In this document: positions 1-7,321 of the stretch, one piece after another | Position numbering within the stretch: the stretch's first letter is position 1 | How the letters are laid out: each line of letters opens with the position of its first letter | Source: Pedobacter soli | Lineage (GTDB): Bacteria; Bacteroidota; Bacteroidia; Sphingobacteriales; Sphingobacteriaceae | Direction: 5' to 3' | DNA: 64,000 bases | Assembly (NCBI RefSeq): GCF_900101435.1 | Contig: NZ_FMZH01000008.1 | Span: 62,001-126,000 of the forward strand | The notes under the pieces: generated by a model | Databases searched by the model: none | What the model saw: only the letters and a program-made list of their open reading frames with translations | Told to the model about the DNA's origin: nothing | Position numbers and translations under genes: made by a program

Positions 1-3000
1 CCGTTATATTCGCCGTAAGGGTTTACCGCTTCGGCATCTGGCAGGCGTTTTGATTGCTGGAACATAAACAGGTTATCGGCAATGGCAAATACCCTGAATT
101 TGCTTACGCCGAGTTTTTTCAATGTGCTGCCCGGCAGATCGTAAGCCAGGTTAACACTCTTTATCCTGAAGTATCCACCTTTTTCTAAAAAGAAAGTCTG
201 TGCTCCGGTATAGTAATAGCGGTAAGTTCCCAAATCGTATTTAGCATAATCGGCCATGTCGCCCGGTGCTTTCCAGATGTTAATTTTGCTCAGATCCGGT
301 GTAGAGAAACTGGCGAAATTGCTGATTGCGTTACCATCAGTTGAGTTAGAAAAACGATCTGATTCAAATAAGTTTAACACATCGCGATCGAAAGTAAAGG
401 TTGCAAATACACCCAGACTGAAATTTTTATAGGTGAAGTTGTTGGTCCAGCCGCCGGTGTACTTAGGATTTGGATCGCCGATAGGCACTTTATCCGGGTT
501 AATACCGTCGTTAAAAATATCGATAAAGCCATCACCATCTAAATCGGCCAGGTAAAAGTCGCCCTGCTGGTAGGTGCCATTACTGTTGCGGTATAATTCG
601 CCGGTGTAAGGGTTAACCGGAATATCGCTGGTTTTAGAGAAAACGCCGTTGGTTCTGTACAGGTAAAAGGCGTTAATCGGACTTCCTACAGATAGAATAT
701 GCGATTTATCAAACCTGTCGCCGCTTAATACCAGGTCTCTTCCGCCATTTGGCAGGTTCATGATCTGGTTTTTGTTATAAGATACGTTTAAGCGGGTATT
801 CCATTTAAATGCTCCGGAGAATGGATTAGCCATTAAAGAAATTTCAGCACCTGAGTTTCTAACCCCAATAGCGTTGGTTAAAGCCAGATCGTAGCCTGTG
901 GTTAGTGGTAAGTTTAAGCTAAACAATTGCAAAGATGATTCTTTGTTGTATACATCGAAGGTTAAACCGTATTTACCGTTTTTAATTTCGAGGTCGGTAC
1001 CAATGTTCCACTGCATCGATTTTTCCCAGCTCAGGTTGCTTTGCGCCACACCATCATATAAATTGGGGGTAATGGCTGTTACACCGTTGTACGATGTAGC
1101 TCCTCCATTACCGTCAAAGCCGCCATTGTTAACCTGATACAAGTTGTATTGCAGGTAGTTTCTTTTTGGATCGTTACCCGAATTACCAATACTGGCCCTG
1201 ATTTTAGCCATGGTAAAAGGGTTTTTGGTCCAGTTTTTCATGAAACTTTCTTCTGTAAGTAGCCAGCCAATTGATGCTGACGGGAAGAAACCCCATTTAT
1301 TGTTTTTACCGAAGCGTGATGAGGCATCAGCCCTGGTTGAAATGGACAGCAGGTATTTGCTGTCGAAATCGTAAGCCAGCCTGCCATAGTAAGATAATAA
1401 GCCGAATGCCTGGTAATCAGAACTGGCGCCAATTTTTGATTGCTGGAAACCGCTCACCACCTGGATATTATCAGATGGGCCGTTGTAACCCGAAGCCGTC
1501 GTGTACTGGAACTGGTTGTACAAGATATCCTGACCGGCAATAACACTAACCGAGTGTTTGCCAAACTTGTTGTTGTAGCTTAAAAAGTTAGAAGTTTGCG
1601 CGGTTATACCATTATCGGCATAACTGTAAGCTGAGTTACCTTGCCCGTTATTGAGCAGGTTGCTGGTACTCAGATCACGCCTTGCGCTGTTTTGTAAATA
1701 AGAAGATTGAGAAGTTAAAGATAAGTGTTTGTTAAACTCGTAGCTTAAATTGAGGTTAATGGTAAGCTGGTTGCTGATGTTCTTATCCAGGTTTTCGCTG
1801 TAGGCGCCTAAATAAAAGGCTTTTTTATCCTCATCAAGGTTGAGTAAGGAAGAAGGCATGTTACCGGCACCTAAACTAATAGGGCTGTTGTTGCTGCCAT
1901 TTCCCCTTGCGCGGTCAGAGCGCGAGTAGGCAAAAATAGGGTTAATCATCAGTTTTTGCTTTAATGCCCTTGTGGTCAGGTTAATCCTGCCTGAGTATCT
2001 TTTAAAGCCTGTTGCTTTAATAATCCCTTCCTCATTGTAGTAACCTCCGCTAAAACGGTAAACCATGCCGTTATCTCCGCCACCGCTCACGTTTAAATCG
2101 CCGTTTGTTATTCTACCGGTTTGGTAAAAAAGATCCTGCCAATCGGTATTGCCATTGTAGGCGGGGTTTAAACTATCTGTTAACAGGTATGGGAGTTGTT
2201 TTTGGTCTGCATAGCTCAGTTGTCGCTGCAATACTTCCATTTTTTGTCTGCGTTCTGTGGTTCCGAGCGTCACATCGCGTAAATTAGGCCTTTCAGTTAA
2301 ACCGGCATAAGCACTGATGTTGATTCTCGGTTCGCCGCTTATTCCTTTTTTGGTGGTGATTAAAATTACCCCATTGGCAGCACGCGATCCGTAAATGGCT
2401 GCGGCCGAAGCATCTTTAAGGATATCGATTGATTCGATATCGGCAGGGTTTAAACCAGCAAGGTAGTTACTTCCCGTACCCACACCCGGGCCAACATACG
2501 ATTCGGTTGGCTGTGGTACTCCGTCAACCACATAAAGAGGTGAGTTAATTACGTTAAATTCGTCGTAACCTCTGCTTACCTGCGAGTTACCACGTACCGA
2601 TACGGTTGGGGCCGAACCGGGAGCACCAGAGAAATTCTGTACGTTTACCCCCGAAACACGTCCCTGAAGTAACTGATCGAAACTGGCCGCTGGTAAGTTG
2701 GCCAGTTCTTTTGCCGAAATACTCGAAATGGCTGCTGTTGCTTTCTTTCTGCTAATACTTTGGTAACCGATGGTTACAACTTCGCTAAGTGTCTGGTTGT
2801 TTTCGCCTAATGTAAAATTAACACTTGTTTTGCCGCTGGCAGCTTCTTCTTTGCCGAGGTAGCCAATCATGCTGACTACAAGTATTGAATTTGAACTTTT
2901 TACCGTTAAGGTGTAACGCCCTTCTGCATTGGTAACCGTTCCGTTTTTGGTGCCTTTTTCAACAATGGTTGCGCCAGGTAAAGGCCGCTTCGATTCGTCG

Positions 3001-3110
3001 AGCACTACACCGCTTATTTTGGTCTGCGCCATGGCCAGCCAGGGGATTAAGAGGTAGAAGAAAATTCCAATTAAAATTTTCGGACTGGTTTGTGTAAAGT
3101 TTAGTTTCAT
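1..3110 (-). CDS. SusC/RagA-type TonB-dependent outer-membrane receptor, C-terminus outside window
   Basis: About 1036 codons are visible from the ATG at 3110, and the frame stays open to the window edge. A signal peptide ends LAMAQ. A carboxypeptidase-regulatory-like domain follows (residues ~30-110, with a VVSMIGY motif), then a plug domain (~115-230) with the SusC signatures LQGRVSGVNV, VSVRGNSQ, PLYVVDGVPQP and DILKDASAAAIYGSRAANG, then a long beta-barrel. SusC proteins form the TonB-driven import channel with a SusD lipoprotein lid for glycans or peptides. The SusD gene would lie downstream on this strand, before base 1, and is not visible. No N-terminal anti-sigma-interacting extension is seen. 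The ligand cannot be told from sequence. Confidence 0.95.
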   Translation of the reverse strand, partial: MKLNFTQTSPKILIGIFFYLLIPWLAMAQTKISGVVLDESKRPLPGATIVEKGTKNGTVTNAEGRYTLTVKSSNSILVVSMIGYLGKEEAASGKTSVNFTLGENNQTLSEVVTIGYQSISRKKATAAISSISAKELANLPAASFDQLLQGRVSGVNVQNFSGAPGSAPTVSVRGNSQVSRGYDEFNVINSPLYVVDGVPQPTESYVGPGVGTGSNYLAGLNPADIESIDILKDASAAAIYGSRAANGVILITTKKGISGEPRINISAYAGLTERPNLRDVTLGTTERRQKMEVLQRQLSYADQKQLPYLLTDSLNPAYNGNTDWQDLFYQTGRITNGDLNVSGGGDNGMVYRFSGGYYNEEGIIKATGFKRYSGRINLTTRALKQKLMINPIFAYSRSDRARGNGSNNSPISLGAGNMPSSLLNLDEDKKAFYLGAYSENLDKNISNQLTINLNLSYEFNKHLSLTSQSSYLQNSARRDLSTSNLLNNGQGNSAYSYADNGITAQTSNFLSYNNKFGKHSVSVIAGQDILYNQFQYTTASGYNGPSDNIQVVSGFQQSKIGASSDYQAFGLLSYYGRLAYDFDSKYLLSISTRADASSRFGKNNKWGFFPSASIGWLLTEESFMKNWTKNPFTMAKIRASIGNSGNDPKRNYLQYNLYQVNNGGFDGNGGATSYNGVTAITPNLYDGVAQSNLSWEKSMQWNIGTDLEIKNGKYGLTFDVYNKESSLQLFSLNLPLTTGYDLALTNAIGVRNSGAEISLMANPFSGAFKWNTRLNVSYNKNQIMNLPNGGRDLVLSGDRFDKSHILSVGSPINAFYLYRTNGVFSKTSDIPVNPYTGELYRNSNGTYQQGDFYLADLDGDGFIDIFNDGINPDKVPIGDPNPKYTGGWTNNFTYKNFSLGVFATFTFDRDVLNLFESDRFSNSTDGNAISNFASFSTPDLSKINIWKAPGDMADYAKYDLGTYRYYYTGAQTFFLEKGGYFRIKSVNLAYDLPGSTLKKLGVSKFRVFAIADNLFMFQQSKRLPDAEAVNPYGEYN

Positions 3111-3330
3111 AAAATTTAGTTGGTTAACTGTTTAGTTAAGACTAAATTATATCCATTATTTTACAGAAAATTAACGTATTTTAACATTAGGTAGTTGGAT
3201 TTTAACGCATAAACTCTTAAAAGGTGATTTTCGCTCAAAATGGTATTAATTTTTTGTTATAAGTATGTAAATGAGAGTTAATTTTTTTGCTTAACCCTTA
3301 ATTTTAAACTAATTTCTAAGTTTTGCTAGC

Positions 3331-3370
3331 TTTTGTAAATATTGTCTTATTAATATTTACAAAACGTTTT
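3331..3370. promoter_or_regulatory. Perfect 13-bp inverted repeat plus a LacI-like palindrome upstream of the SusC gene
   Basis: TTTTGTAAATATT (3331-3343) and its exact complement AATATTTACAAAA (3352-3364) flank 8 bases. The right arm runs into AAAACGTTTT (3361-3370), a perfect palindrome with the central CG typical of LacI-family operators. It lies 220-260 bp upstream of the minus-strand SusC start and about 330 bp before the plus-strand exonuclease. There is no T-tract after it, so an operator is more likely than a terminator. The bound factor is unknown. The rest of 3111-3695 is AT-rich, and I see no gene in it. Confidence 0.5.
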
Positions 3371-3695
3371 AGTAATACTACTTATTGAAGCAGGTTTGAG
3401 GTATTTGTTAGAAAAATTAAGGTCGGTTTAGTTTGTGATTTTAAATAAGAATTATATCAGAGGAGCGGTAAAGAAATGACAACTAAAATGGGTGGCTCTT
3501 GCTGTAATAGAATTTTTTTTCAAGCAGATAGCGGCCTTATGGGATTAGAATATTCAGGCTAATAAAAGACAGTCAGGATGCTTATCTGTATGGAATAGAA
3601 CATCACTTTACTATTTACCCTGTTTGTTATAAGCGTTAAAAGCAAATTATAATATTATATTCGAAAAACTAAATTAACAACAAGAAAAACAAATT

Positions 3696-4244
3696 ATGCC
3701 AAATATATTAGATAAAATAATCATCATTGATGTAGAGGCCACCTGCTGGGAGGGAGCACCACCTGCAGGTATGGAAAGCGATATCATAGAAATAGGAATC
3801 TGTTTACTAGATGTACAAACTGGAGAGATAACAGATAACAAAGGAATTTTGATCAAGCCGGAACGATCGGATGTTAGCCCCTTTTGTACCGGACTGACTA
3901 CCATTAGCCCAGAGATGATTGCAAATGAAGGGATTTCATTTAAAGCAGCATGTGCCATTTTAAGGAAAGAATACCTTTCGCAAAAAAGAGTATGGGCAAG
4001 TTTTGGTGCTTACGATTTAAAGCAGTTTCAACGTCAGTGTGCTGCTCTGGGTGTTGGCTTTCCTTTTGGTCCATCGCACATTAATGTTAAAACATTGTTC
4101 GCCTTAAAAAATAAATTGCGTCATGAAGAAGGAATGGCCGGTGCACTAAAAATATTGGATATTCCATTAAAAGGTACCCACCACCGTGGAGTAGATGATG
4201 CATATAATATTGCTAAAATATTAAACCGGGTTTTGATCGATTAA
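3696..4244 (+). CDS. DEDDh-family 3'-5' exonuclease (RNase T/ERI-1-like)
   Basis: 182 residues forming a single exonuclease domain. Exo I is IIIDVEATCWEG, with the metal-binding D12 and E14. Exo III is the HHRGVDDAYN region, with H162-x4-D167 in the DEDDh pattern. The middle segment WASFGAYDLKQFQRQC supplies the Exo II region with an Asp. The length fits stand-alone exonucleases such as ERI-1/KapD-type proteins rather than a polymerase epsilon subunit. The substrate (RNA or DNA) cannot be decided from sequence. It stands alone between the SusC gene and an AT-rich orphan ORF, and no operon partner is evident. Confidence 0.85.
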   Translation: MPNILDKIIIIDVEATCWEGAPPAGMESDIIEIGICLLDVQTGEITDNKGILIKPERSDVSPFCTGLTTISPEMIANEGISFKAACAILRKEYLSQKRVWASFGAYDLKQFQRQCAALGVGFPFGPSHINVKTLFALKNKLRHEEGMAGALKILDIPLKGTHHRGVDDAYNIAKILNRVLID

Positions 4245-4292
4245 TGTTCTGGCCTCTGGAGCTAGGATCTATTAAACTTTTATCATTTTAGA

Positions 4293-4442
4293 TTGAAATG
4301 GAAATACAATATTTTAAGAAAAACAAGAGATACAAAGGTTGTGGTAGCAAATCAAATTAGGCCACAAATAATTAAGGTTTATGAGTGAAAGTTTTCTGAT
4401 GGTGCAAGAATAAAAATTGATCTTACAAATTATGATTGGCAG
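4293..4442 (+). pseudogene. Broken 5' extension of the following ORF (in-frame stop, possible frameshift)
   Basis: Read in the frame of the next ORF, this stretch gives protein-like sequence (KVVVANQIRPQIIKVYE, stop, KFSDGARIKIDLTNYDWQ). Only one in-frame TGA, at 4386-4388, interrupts it. A nearby ATG at 4299 starts a different frame (MEIQYFKKNKRYK). This looks like a longer gene whose N-terminal part has been disabled, or a start that is misplaced. The call rests only on the look of the translation; no homologue was checked. Confidence 0.35.
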
Positions 4443-4814
4443 ATGGTAAGTTCTATTATTAACATGCAAAATAGTAGGGTCATGACAAAAAAACAAAAAT
4501 ATTCAATTTCATTTCAACGACAAGTTATATCAGGAGCTATTGAGAATATTGTTTCTACTACAAATATTGAAAATAAGCTAATAGCAATTCATATTGAGAA
4601 TAGTGGTGTTATTGATACCAAATCACAAATAGAGGAATTACAAAAAGCACTCAATAATGAGAAGATACAGCAACATTGGGGAGAAATTAGGGGATCTCAA
4701 CTTGATATTTTCGTAAGCAGTGGAACTGTTCAAATAGGGTATACAAACAGAGAGATTCCCTTAAATGATTTCAAAGGACTACTTGAAGAATGGCTTGAGT
4801 TTATCACGCATTGA
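4443..4814 (+). CDS. Hypothetical AT-rich protein, possibly the C-terminal part of a disrupted gene
   Basis: Up to 123 residues; starts are also possible at 4464 and 4482. I do not recognise the family. It is a soluble mixed alpha/beta-type protein without a signal peptide or membrane segment. It has a polar middle (IEELQKALNNEKIQQHWGE) and an acidic C-terminus (LLEEWLEFITH). Base composition is more AT-rich than the neighbouring peptidase genes, suggesting acquired DNA. The frame continues upstream past 4443 to a single stop at 4386-4388, so the annotated start may be an artefact of decay. Its size and isolation resemble orphan immunity proteins, but nothing here proves that. Confidence 0.5.
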   Translation: MVSSIINMQNSRVMTKKQKYSISFQRQVISGAIENIVSTTNIENKLIAIHIENSGVIDTKSQIEELQKALNNEKIQQHWGEIRGSQLDIFVSSGTVQIGYTNREIPLNDFKGLLEEWLEFITH

Positions 4815-4934
4815 TCCTCCACTAGCCCCACTAGCGCAAGTCTTAGCGATTTAGGTTTGTGGAGTGGATGACTTGTGCTTTGAAAAGATTCGATCCAGGG
4901 CCGCTCATTAGAGATGCTGAAACAAGTTTATTGC

Positions 4935-5207
4935 TTAATTATTAAAGCTTGAACGTTAATTATAAAATCTAATGCATTAATTATAAGTGCGGGTACATTA
5001 ATTATAAGTGCGGGTACATTAATTATAAAAGCGGGGACGTTAATTATAAAATCTAATGCATTAATTATAAGTGCGGGTACATTAATTATAAAAGCGGGGA
5101 CGTTAATTATAAAATCTAATGCATTAATTATAAAAGCGGAGACGTTAATTATAAATGCTTGTTGATTAATTATAAATGCGTATTGCTTAATTATACCTGC
5201 ACGGACT
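4935..5207 (+). repeat. Tandem array, 13 units of exactly 21 bp (array 1)
   Basis: Thirteen contiguous 21-bp units begin at 4935, 4956, 4977 and so on to 5187, with no spacers and no indels. Each starts TTAATTATAA or a close variant, followed by 11 more variable bases such as AATCTAATGCA, GTGCGGGTACA or AAGCGGGGACG. The middle shows a 63-bp higher-order order of three unit types (5040-5102 is one full set). The plus strand reads as heptapeptides (LIIKSNA, LIISAGT, LIIKAGT) but has no ATG and a stop at 5163. It fills most of the gap between the orphan ORF and the Xaa-Pro aminopeptidase and ends 59 bp before that gene. Confidence 0.93.
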
Positions 5208-5236
5208 ATTCAATAAACTGTGTCGAAAAGAATATC

Positions 5237-5244
5237 TAAATTTG
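5237..5244 (+). promoter_or_regulatory. Bacteroidota-type -7 element TAAATTTG
   Basis: It matches TAnnTTTG exactly and lies 22 bp before the ATG at 5267. It would give a leader of only about 15 bases. The -33 TTG is not convincing. It falls between the end of the 21-bp array and the aminopeptidase gene. Confidence 0.45.
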
Positions 5245-5266
5245 GCCGATAAAATTCTTTCTCCTC

Positions 5267-7042
5267 ATGACTTTTGTAGCAAAATTGCAGGCCTTACGTA
5301 CCTTAATGGCCGAACAGAAAATAGATGCCTATATCATTACTGCCGCCGATCCGCACATTAGCGAGTATTTGCCAGCACATTATAAAGCCATCCCTTTTTT
5401 CAGTGGTTTTACCGGTTCGGCCGGAACTTTGGTTATTACAAAAGATTTTGCCGGCTTGTGGACCGATTCGCGGTATTTTACCCAGGCCGAGGCCCAGTTG
5501 CAGGGTTCGGGTTACGAATTGGTTAAATTGAAAGTACCCCATACACCTGAATACATTGAATGGTTAAGCGAGGTAATGCCTGAAAATGCAAAAGTGGCTT
5601 TCAATTATCAGTTGATTTCAGTCGCACTGGCTTTAGAAATTCAGGCTGGCTTGCAAAAGCAGCACATTCAAACGGTGAATGCCGATTTAATTAGCCCCTT
5701 ATGGTCAGACCGGCCCGCTTTGCCAACCGAAAAGGCCTTTCTCATAGCCGAAAAAGATGCGGGTTTATCCATCTCGGCCAAACTTGAACAGGTAAAGGCC
5801 CAATTAAAAACAGTTGGTGCCAAATGCCATTTAATTTCCTCGCTCGATGATATCGCCTGGCTTTTCAATATCAGGGGAAAAGATGTAGATTATAATCCTG
5901 TAGCCTTAAGCTTTGCTTTAATTACACCTCAGGAGACGAAACTCTTTATTGATGCGGCAAAACTGGCAGATGACGATATAAATACCTTAAAGCAACAAGG
6001 CGTAACGCTTTATCCATACGCGGCAATAAATGATGCGCTAAAAGAACTCCCTTCAGATGCGGAGATTTTTATTGACTTCAAAAGAAATTGTTTTGGCCTG
6101 TATCAACTGCTACCTGCTACCGTTAAAGTAATTTCAGGTATCAACCCCAGTACACACCTGAAAAGTTTAAAGAACGAAACCGAAATTAACCATATCCGCA
6201 AGGCTATGGTACAAGATGGGGTAGCCATGACCAGGTTTTTTAAATGGATGGAAGAAAGGTTAGGGGAGGAGCAGATTACAGAGTGGTCGGCTGCCGAAAA
6301 GCTGGCCGCTTTCAGAGCCGAACAACCCGGTTTTGCGGGTTTAAGTTTCAATACCATTGCCGGTTTCAATGCCAATGGCGCTTTGCCGCATTACAGTGTA
6401 AGTTTAGAGAGCAGCCTTGAAATTCAATCGGAAGGTTTGTTCCTGGTAGATTCGGGTGGGCAATATTTATATGGTACAACCGATATTACCCGCGTAATGC
6501 CCATGGCAAATTACTCGGCGCAACAGGCCGACGATTATACGCTTGTATTAAAAGGCCTGATTGAAGGATCAAAACTTGTTTTTCCCGAAGGTACAAAAGG
6601 CTATCAGATCGATTCGATTTGCCGTAAACCTTTATGGGAGCATAGCATTAACTTTGGTCACGGTACAGGCCATGGTATTGGCTTTTTTCTTAACGTACAT
6701 GAAGGGCCTCAGAACATTAGCCCGGCCAATGTCGATGTTGCCTTTAAGCCGGGTATGGTAACTTCCATCGAGCCGGGTATTTACAGGCCCGGATCACATG
6801 GCGTAAGGATCGAAAATCTGGTTTTATGTGTTAATCATGGCAACAGTACCTTTGGTAATTTCCTCAGTTTCGAAACGCTTACTTTATGCTATATCGATAC
6901 CCGGATTGTAAATAAGGTACTTTTGGAAGCCGGTCAGCTTAACTGGTTAAATGTCTACAACAAGAGGGTGTTTGATCAGCTTCAGCCGCACCTCTCGGCC
7001 GAAGAAGCCAGCTGGTTAAAAGCAAAATGCCAGCCGATATAG
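5267..7042 (+). CDS. Xaa-Pro aminopeptidase P (M24B), three-domain cytosolic type
   Basis: 591 residues, the length of the eukaryote-like APP1 family. Two creatinase-like N-terminal domains (~1-300) precede the pita-bread catalytic domain (~305-530) and a short C-terminal extension. Metal ligands are visible: D in FLVDSGGQYLYG (~395), D in GTTDITR (~406), H in HGTGHGIG (~465), E in SIEPGIY (~502) and E in RIENLVLC (~516). The enzyme removes the N-terminal residue from peptides with proline (or hydroxyproline) in second position. There is no signal peptide, so it acts in the cytoplasm. A second, shorter enzyme of the same class lies at 10588, and the hydroxyproline pathway follows downstream. 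Confidence 0.93.
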   Translation: MTFVAKLQALRTLMAEQKIDAYIITAADPHISEYLPAHYKAIPFFSGFTGSAGTLVITKDFAGLWTDSRYFTQAEAQLQGSGYELVKLKVPHTPEYIEWLSEVMPENAKVAFNYQLISVALALEIQAGLQKQHIQTVNADLISPLWSDRPALPTEKAFLIAEKDAGLSISAKLEQVKAQLKTVGAKCHLISSLDDIAWLFNIRGKDVDYNPVALSFALITPQETKLFIDAAKLADDDINTLKQQGVTLYPYAAINDALKELPSDAEIFIDFKRNCFGLYQLLPATVKVISGINPSTHLKSLKNETEINHIRKAMVQDGVAMTRFFKWMEERLGEEQITEWSAAEKLAAFRAEQPGFAGLSFNTIAGFNANGALPHYSVSLESSLEIQSEGLFLVDSGGQYLYGTTDITRVMPMANYSAQQADDYTLVLKGLIEGSKLVFPEGTKGYQIDSICRKPLWEHSINFGHGTGHGIGFFLNVHEGPQNISPANVDVAFKPGMVTSIEPGIYRPGSHGVRIENLVLCVNHGNSTFGNFLSFETLTLCYIDTRIVNKVLLEAGQLNWLNVYNKRVFDQLQPHLSAEEASWLKAKCQPI

Positions 7043-7119
7043 GGTGTTGTTAAATCTTATTTTTATTTGAAAAGCAGCGTCTGTATTTCAATTAATGTCA
7101 GTCGCGCTTTTCGCTTTAG

Positions 7120-7138
7120 TCCCGGTTTTCAACCGGGA
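7120..7138. repeat. Perfect hairpin, 8-bp stem
   Basis: TCCCGGTT, TTC, AACCGGGA in the gap after the aminopeptidase gene. It has no following T-run, so it is a weak terminator candidate. It resembles the other compact intergenic hairpins of this window. Confidence 0.6.
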
Positions 7139-7321
7139 GCTGCCGCTGCAATCGCGTTTAATTTACTTGCTGCAGTGCTGGTGGCAACCATTCCCCTCCA
7201 AAACCTAACTTGCCGTAAATACACCAATTCTTTACCGATTTTGCGCTATTTGTAAAGTTGATAGGTGCTTTACTTTTTTAAATCTATTTTTGAATAAAGC
7301 GTCATAAACACGTTTTTTATT

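Noticed and set aside
4935..5207. CRISPR array
   Set aside because: The 21-bp units are contiguous with no unique spacers, and no cas genes are in the window.
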